Positions 56,810 through 64,000 of a DNA stretch of 64,000 nucleotides are shown here, piece after piece. The translations under genes and the position numbers were made by a program. The DNA is from Aphrophora alni (taxonomy: Eukaryota > Arthropoda > Insecta > Hemiptera > Aphrophoridae), in the NCBI GenBank assembly GCA_963513935.1, contig OY740771.1:11189138-11253137 (forward strand). Direction: 5' to 3'. The first letter of the stretch is position 1. Every line of letters starts with the position of its first letter. The notes below the pieces were generated by a model. It saw only the letters and a program-made list of their open reading frames with translations. It made no database searches and was not told the DNA's origin.

Positions 56810-59800
56810 ATGTACGCACCATGATACACCCAAATAAAGGGTGCACCATGACATAAATAACGGTGCAAACATATTTAAACATTTTAATTGATTTCTATGT
56901 TTTATTTATTAAATCTTTGGTGTGTGTGTTTGTATGTATGTTTTAATATTGCAATAATGATGAACTCTATGTATAATACTGTAGATGGGATCGCTGAAAG
57001 ATGATAGTGTCACTAACGTAATAACAAGGTAAATATAGTTTTATTACTAATTTAGTGATTTAAAAATAAACATTTTAAAGTTGAGGAGTAAATCATGACA
57101 CTGTACCTAATTGAGTTTGGTTAGGGAGGAGTTTGGGGGGTTGGTCATTAATGAGAAACTAGGCTGCTATATTAGGTAGGACTGCCTCTTCTCTTGTTGG
57201 CTTCCCAGAGATTTAGGTTGATACGTTGATGTAAATCTCTAACCAGCATCCATCGTTTGATGAACACACTTAATTAACATTAGTTAGAAGTTTAATGATA
57301 AAATAATATCCTTACTAGACTCACTGCACACATGATCATCCTTGCTATTACACTTACTCTGTCATATGTCACCTGGAATTCTGTTTAAATATGAAAAAAA
57401 GATCCATATCATGCTATATCAACATCCCAGGGGATTTGTCCCGGACTTTAACCAGAATATACAAAACTAAAGAATTAACAAACCACCACTGCACAGCAAG
57501 AAATGAGTTCACTCATTTGCAGGATGAGTCCACTTTCCTTTGTCAAAAGCAAATTTCTTAATAATGCTTTGCAAGTCTAGCGGCCAAGTCATGAACCATT
57601 CACCATAAAATATGGAAAACCATTCCTGAATCCTTGTCCTACACGATAGGGGTACTAACAGGAAGGAATGTGGTTTTTATTGAGTAAGAATCTCATACTA
57701 TAGGAAAGATGGGTATGTCTCTCTTCGTCTTTTGAACATTTTCCATCTCTTCTACGAAATGTAAAAAAAAAAAAAAAATTAAGTTTATTTCGTTATGGTG
57801 TTCTTGCTTTTTTTCTATTTGAAAAAAAAAAATCACCTTTTTTCTTGGCATCCTCTTATTTTTCACTTCTAATAATCAACATCTATCTTGCATATAAATA
57901 TTGTAATAAAAATACTTTCAATTTTTAACGATAAACTAACCTTTAACTTTTTCCACAAATATTTTAGTAGTATACAAAAAGACAAACTGATATTCTATTA
58001 TGAAACTAATAAAAAAGGTACTGGCCAAACAATAAAATTAATATTTTCTGTTTTATTTGCAATAAGCTTTATTACAACACTTTTTCTTTTTTTTTTAAGA
58101 GTTTCATTTTATTTTAAATATTATTTCAAGTAGTATGTGTTTTCATTTAACATATGAGATTCAACTGATCTTATTTAATAACATTTATATAATATATATA
58201 AAGGTAATTGTTAATTAACTTTGCTTTTATTCCAAAATAAACTAAACAGGTATTAATTGGTTAATACCTGTTGTTGGTCCGTCAAGTTATCCAATTGTGA
58301 TGTTTGAACAATACCGCAGTTTCAGATGTCAAGTGCATCTATCTTTAGGTGAAACCTTCACTTGTCATTAAAATAATTCTGAAGAACATATTAAAACACA
58401 AACATGAAAATACATTTTGAAGCCCATTATTAGTGTTTGGTCCAATTTGATAGCTCTGTATATTTCAAACTCCTCAGCAACATTCATGTAAGGACTCTTA
58501 TCGTAAAATTTTAATACCTTCACGTTAGTCTGAAGGTCAGTAAATTGTACCCAAATAATGTTTTGAACGACAAATTACTATTTAATTTCAATATAATTTT
58601 TGGTTCTGCAATGAAGTTTATAGCTCACAGAACAAGAGAATGGAGAACAATTTTGAACAATTATTTTAATGTTTAGATGACCTCTCATGGGTTAAGTTTT
58701 CACCTGAAGATGGATGCACTTGACATGTGGTAGTATTCAATCACCAAAATTAGATCAGTTGACAGACCAACAACAGGTATTTATTAACATATTGATTAAA
58801 ATCAGTGAGCCGGAGACCTTTCCACAATAAACAGAAAAACTGGTTTCACAATTTTATTCCTGGATTCCTGCTCCAAATTAATTACACACAAAAATGTATA
58901 AAAGGTTTATAAAACAAATAATATACATTGAGAAAAGAATAGCAAACAAAAGGAATTAACTTAAGAGCAAATAAAGTAAAAATACTGTCTTGTGTAGGCT
59001 ACTGCTAATCATGTTGAGATTGTTTTGGATCACAAATACTGAAACTGTTTTCTTGAGTCAGTTACAAATATTTGTTAAGACAAAAACAATAGATAGTGAA
59101 CTATATACTCGAATTAAAAATAAAATGCAACCACAAACATAAATATATGCAGCACATATTCTTAAATAACAGTTCATTTTTGTAGAACAATAACTTCTGA
59201 ATTACAATTTTTGTAGAGATAAGAACAAAGAAGTTTGATTAATTACTGAAGCTTATTTACAAAAAAAAGAATTTTGTTAGAAATTCATTTTTCTAGAGGT
59301 AAAAAGAATACTGTAATTTTTATTTTCTCACATATACATAGTGATGAAAATTATTAAAATCCGATTTTGTAAAATTATAATTTTGTGTTTTTTATTGCAG
59401 TTATCTCGAAAAAACATTCCTAGATATGGCCAAAATTTGACCACATTCCAGATTTAGTTAAAAGTGGTCCACATATCATGTATCAAACCACTTTTTTGAA
59501 CTCAAAAGAATTCAAAACAAATATATTTACAAAAAACTCTGCATTGATTTTTGACCTCTCACATACAGTAACTTTTTCTAAACTATGTAGGCCTATATCT
59601 AGGAAACTAAAAAAATTAATTGCCCTCATTTAAAAGTATGCATTTTGGAGTCTGGTATTCCCAAATTTTTCAGTTATTGCAATTATATTTTACCTTGGGA
59701 TGAGCTTCATCTTCAATTTGTTTACACACCATTTTAATCAACAAACAAACAAAAAAGAACACATTTTAAATTCTAACCCACACCTTAATGTCTACAACCC

Positions 59801-60740
59801 AATACCTCAAAACAGTTTTGTGATAATTTTCAGTCAATTAGAGTTTGGACTTTAATTTGGAACCAAATTTCAACATATTCCCAACTTCCACACTCTTCTG
59901 AACTTGTGACCTTTCAATAATTCCATAACCAGTAAACACATGGTTTGCATGCATTACCAAGAGCCCCTAAATAACTTTAAATACAATTTTTTTAACAGAA
60001 TTGGACAATTGTTTTCAGAAATAAAGATAAAGGATAATGGACAGATATTTTGACAAAAACGTTTTTAATTTTTCAACTTTAAAACAGTATTTCTGCATCA
60101 TCTATTTTCCCATAATGAGAGTACTTTTCTCTATATTATGAAAAGTAAACATGTTTATATATGTTCAATTTTCTAAACCAACTATACTACTTATAACAAG
60201 AGGCTCTAGTTTCTATTTCAAATCTAAATAAACTATTTTGCTAAAACATAATAACTTAATATTTAATTCAAGTTAACTACTGTTTATAGGCTATTGCTAA
60301 ATTTAATTACAAAAACATATAATTTGAGTCTAATATAAGCGTAAATTAAGGCCTATGTAAGAGTAGGTAACAGTATTTTATTAATGACTAGTTTTATATT
60401 TTCATTTAATGACAAAATGTTGGGATGTTTTAGTTTCAAAAGATACAGATGGTTTAAAAGTCTCCATATAAGCATTTGATTTACTTACAATCTTGAATTC
60501 AAATTATCTTGGGTGTCTATTCAGCTGTTAATACAAGTTACAAATGTCTTGCTATTGTAATCTGCTATTTTGTTCGGTTTGAACTATGTTTGTATATTGT
60601 TCTACTGGATGGTAGGATGCCACTAATTACACAGGATCATAACAATATTATTTTATTAGCAAGCTTGTCTCACTTGCCAAGTGAAGGAAAATTTCACATT
60701 GACCCATAAAACACAAATAACCCATGATGAAAATAATGCA
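56810..60740. other. DNA upstream of the F-box gene, no gene seen
   Basis: Apart from the foldback at 58255-58790 I see AT-rich DNA. Frames of 60-80 codons at 57888 and 60509 are rich in Phe, Ile, Lys and Asn or lack family resemblance. The F-box gene promoter should lie just above 56470, but no clear core motif stands out. Confidence 0.45.
58255..58790. repeat. large foldback element, ~140 bp diverged arms
   Basis: The left arm (about 58255-58392) and the right arm (about 58655-58790) are inverted copies sharing TAATACCTGTTGTTGGTC, ATGTCAAGTGCATC and AGGTGAAA. About 260 bases separate them. The left arm also has a local palindrome, AGGTATTAATTGGTTAATACCT in two parts. No coding sequence is seen. 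Confidence 0.82.
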
Positions 60741-60744
60741 AAAC

Positions 60745-61440
60745 TATAAAAAAATTAGGACTTGTACGAAAATTTGGTAGTGTCCAAGACCAATCAAAAC
60801 CTGGGCGATCCAGAACCACATCAAGTGAAAAGATGATAACAATGGTGCTTGAGGTATGGTTTTGAGTAAAAAAAAACAAGTAAAAACCAGTATAATTTGT
60901 GTTTTCCACACCAATAAGAGACATAAAATACAATTGTACCAACACATGACGAAGGATGAATACAATCAGAGAATGGAGTTTTGTGATTGGTTTGTAGAAC
61001 AGACTGAGAATAAATAATCCGCTGTTTCCAAGTAGCCTTTTATTTTTTGATGAAGTAAACTTTTACTTGAATGTTGAAGTTGACCACCAAAACTTGCACT
61101 ATTGGTGTGATAACAACCCACAGTAGATGGCTCTCAGCAAAATCCAAGGTAATTGTACCGAGAAAATTTGTACAACACATGGGGGAAGAACAATAATGGA
61201 ATCTTTTTCTTTAATGGGAACTTAACCGCTGATAACTACACTTTAGAAATTTATGCCTAATGGTATGAATGCAGTTTTGTATCCAGAATACATAATGAGA
61301 CCCTTTCACATTATGGTAACAATGCATGACACTGGTAACACCACGATTGATCGAAGGTTGGAGTATTATTTTTCTGGACACTACGGAAATAACTGGAAAC
61401 ACAAAAGCAACTAATAAGCAAAGGAAGCTACATGTCAACT
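60745..61440 (+). pseudogene. decayed mariner/Tc1-like transposase
   Basis: Through many stops and frameshifts the + strand shows FGSVQDQSKPGRSRTT (helix-turn-helix linker), LLFFDEVNFYLNVEVDHQNL and HYWCDNNPQ (first catalytic Asp in F-DE-F), and FFFNGNLTADNYTLEIYA. These correspond in order to DExxFxLNGxVNxQNxRxW and the following segment of mariner-like transposases. No terminal repeats were identified. Confidence 0.75.
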
Positions 61441-62710
61441 GTCAGTCATGTACCCTTTGATTTTTATGTTGGAGATATTTAACAGTGAAAATGTAGCAGT
61501 AGAATGTCTAAGACATCGCTAACCTTTCACAACATAATTTATCAAGGCATGTGCCAAGATAACATCTGATGTTTTAAGTGTTTGAAAATACAAACTGTTC
61601 AAAACATAAATAGCACATAACACAATTCATAGCCTGTACAATTTCTTACAATTATTTTGTAATAAATATTGGATAATTTATTTTAATAAACAGTTTGTAT
61701 AGAGACTTTTGAACTGTTCTATAATTGATCACAATCTTTCATAACAAAAATGAAATATTCTGAATTTATATTAAAACAGATTGGAAAAACACTGCACAAA
61801 CTTGTTTACATTGAAAACAAAAATAAATAAGGATAGGTATAAAATAATTCACACAATTAATTTGCTGCAGATATCTCTTTCAAGAGAAAACGAAAAAATA
61901 AAAATAAAAAATTTAAATCAAGCCTTCCGGCATTGTGGGCTTAAATGTTTTCTAATTATTATTGACCTAACTGTCAAGATGTACTGTAACATTCATTTGT
62001 TTGTGCTACTAACCACCAAATAAATTGTTAAGATTTATATTTATAATTCTCACATTATAAACAAATTATATACTTAAGTACAAAAACATCTGAAAAGATA
62101 AATTTGTGATGTCATGTAAATCAAATTATTGCTTAAAAAAAGTAATAACATGTTAACATTTTATACAAAGGATAGCTTAAAACATTATCACTTTTACTAA
62201 AAGAAAATGTTTATTTTGATTTTAGTGGTATAACTAAATATTTCTGTTAAATATGTTTAGTATAATAATGACAGTGGTGAGACATCTGATGTTGTTGATC
62301 ATACCAATTTATTGAAAATTGGAATTTTATTGTAGCTAACTAACTTATTACATGATACACTTATAACTTATACCTACATAACAAAATAATCCCATTTTAA
62401 GATTGTAAAAATATTTAAACTTTTTATAAAAACTCTCGTTAACTTATCATTAAACCAACTTCGGATATCCAAACATTAATTTTCCTTGGAAACACATATT
62501 TTGTAATAAATTTACCATTTAAATAGCATGACTGTTATGGGTAAATAACATGTTTCACAACAAAAATAATTTGAAACAGTTGTTATAAATTACCAAAAAA
62601 TACATTTCATTTTGTTGTTTTGTTTGAAAATGTATAAAAGCCATTTTTAATTATTTTTTAAGTTATGTTATAAAATTTCTTACTTTATTTGTGTGGATTC
62701 ACATTGTGTT

Positions 62711-62905
62711 TTGATTGATTCCTTACATCTCGCAAAACTAAACATTTTATATGGTTCATTGTTAATGTGTGATATTCGGTCTACATTTTTTTATCTCGGA
62801 ACTGTTGACGACTTAACTGTACATACTGTATAGCGTTTACTTTATGATTTATTGCTTACATCTCGCAAAAGTTAACAGTTCATATGGTTTACTGTTGATG
62901 TGTGA
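62711..62905. repeat. direct repeat, two ~63 bp copies 131 bp apart
   Basis: TTACATCTCGCAAAA, CATATGGTT or TATATGGTT, and GTTGATGTGTGA or GTTAATGTGTGA occur in the same order at 62711-62772 and 62842-62905. The DNA between the copies differs. Confidence 0.7.
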
Positions 62906-63159
62906 CAATTGCATGGGAGTTTAGATATTACATAAGTTTTAAACAGTACATAACAAAATGCTGGTCAAAGAAAACCATGTGAAAACACTTACTGGAAATG
63001 GTGACGAGGAAATGCCAATAACAGAAGAAACGAATCGTGAAATAAACCAACAGATTCAACTGTTGCCAACATGAATCTTAGACCTTGACATTATTTAAAA
63101 TTGTACATTCATTTGATCATAACAATCCATATTTTGATGTAGGTGATCTTTCTGATGAA

Positions 63160-63430
63160 TTTAGATATTGCAGTACTGCGAGATTGGCAAATGTCACTGT
63201 ATTGTCACAAAGAAAAGGAGTGTAAGGGTAGATATTCCCCAGGCCTATCCAAACTTACAAAATCTAATTACAAGTAATACACAACATTCACGACATTATC
63301 TGGAAAAAATCAGGAGCTACAACAGACTGTCTTTCGCTTCATTAGGAACCCATGTTTAAATGCCTCCTGGTGTGGGCTTTTACTGTTTTAGAATTAGCCC
63401 TGTGTACAACAAATTAAACACCTGGGACTA
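63160..63430 (+). pseudogene. Helitron Rep/helicase N-terminal relic
   Basis: The + strand reads KCHCIVTKKRSVRVDIPQAY, NLQNLITSNTQHSRHYLEKI, RSYNRLSFASLGTHV, then a stop and PPGVGFYCFRISPVYNKL. Helitron proteins have at this place a Phe/Tyr-rich stretch of the form FxxxIRxYNxxFxFxSxG, then PxGxGxYxFRIxGxIYH. No helicase or Rep HUH motifs are visible downstream. The call rests on that one stretch. Confidence 0.6.
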
Positions 63431-64000
63431 TTAAAATGTATACATCAGGTCATAAAACAAATACGAGAAGTAGAAGAAAAGCATTACAATTCTTAACTGG
63501 AAACTACTACTTTTTACTAATCTCTTCTTTTGGTAATATATATACATACAGAATATATAAACTCAAAAATAAAAGATTTGTTTTATTATTTTGATAAAAC
63601 TCTGTATTTGAATGATTATTGAATTCTTGAACAAATATTTTACACAATACTTCTCGTTTTATTATTTTAAAAAGTTCTATTGTAAAATAAAGCGACATCA
63701 GTATTATTGAATTATACTTATGCCTTAAAGACTGTTCAAGCCTAAAAGAGAGAGAAAAATTAAGCCTATAATTTTGTTTTCAATATTATAAATAAATAAA
63801 AATCAAGCTTAAAGAATTATTTGTCTTTTAAAATAAAGTTTACATTAATGAGAATGAAACTTTCAGCAGGGCCGGCATAACTGGAGGAGCACCCATTAGT
63901 TGCCACCCTGAAATTTGATAAGGGGGTCAAAAAATAATCACTTGTTGATTGTTTTATAAAATTATTCGCATACAAACAATTTTGTTCTGCCGAATTCTGA

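Larger units (their letters stand above)
61450..64000. other. right end of window, relics only
   Basis: It holds the direct repeat at 62711-62905 and the Helitron relic at 63160. At 62955-63075 a short + frame (VKENHVKTLTGNGDEEMPIT) may belong to the same relic. Nothing else is recognised. Confidence 0.45.

Noticed and set aside
60509..60709. 66-codon + frame ending LPSEGKFHIDP
   Set aside because: No recognised family, no splice-site support, and it lies just before a decayed transposase.

Overview
This window is AT-rich nuclear DNA from an animal, most likely an insect. The evidence is the spliced genes with GT-AG introns up to about 14.6 kb, tRNA-derived SINEs, and a mix of pogo/Tigger, mariner, piggyBac-type, Helitron, non-LTR and LTR elements. 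The species and order cannot be fixed from the sequence alone. A hemipteran is a guess from the repeat content.

Two protein-coding genes are supported, and they converge. (1) On the + strand, 1539-42411 holds the last 12 recognisable coding exons of an RBM25 orthologue, a U1-snRNP-associated splicing regulator. All exon phases join into one 694-codon frame that carries the linker after the RRM, long Arg/Glu-rich tracts, the conserved KEFLEDYDDERDD block and a C-terminal PWI domain. The start codon and RRM lie upstream of the window. (2) On the - strand, 56470-47944 holds a complete four-exon F-box/leucine-rich-repeat protein of 412 residues, probably the substrate receptor of an SCF ubiquitin ligase. 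No precise FBXL name is assigned.

Nearly everything else recognisable is mobile or repetitive DNA. Five TA-flanked Tigger/pogo-like elements with CAGTAGA-type or similar ends lie at 487-1184, 9256-9600, 36471-39918, 48873-49702 and 52512-54558. The third is split by a 2.4 kb TTAA-type (piggyBac-like) insertion containing three ~340 bp tandem units. There are two 5'-truncated LINE 3' ends with clear target-site duplications (17044-17226 and 22023-22181), a tail-to-tail pair of LINE fragments (reverse transcriptase on +, RNase H on -, 31050-32560), and a gag-only LTR element with a tRNA-Lys primer site (about 44541-47093). A matching LTR end lies at 56711-56805. Smaller items are mariner-like relics, a Helitron relic (63160-63430), two tRNA-derived SINEs, several perfect or near-perfect foldback elements and microsatellites.

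Layout: 1-42411 RBM25 exons and repeat-filled introns; 42412-47943 convergent intergenic DNA dominated by the LTR element and a small TTAA MITE; 47944-56470 F-box gene with transposons in two introns; 56471-64000 no gene found, only decayed transposons, a 540 bp foldback and unassigned AT-rich DNA. I did not find a convincing new biological system. The most unusual points are an in-frame (AG)n tract beside an RBM25 splice donor, two Tigger elements that share an interior but not their ends, and the nested or foldback transposon structures.
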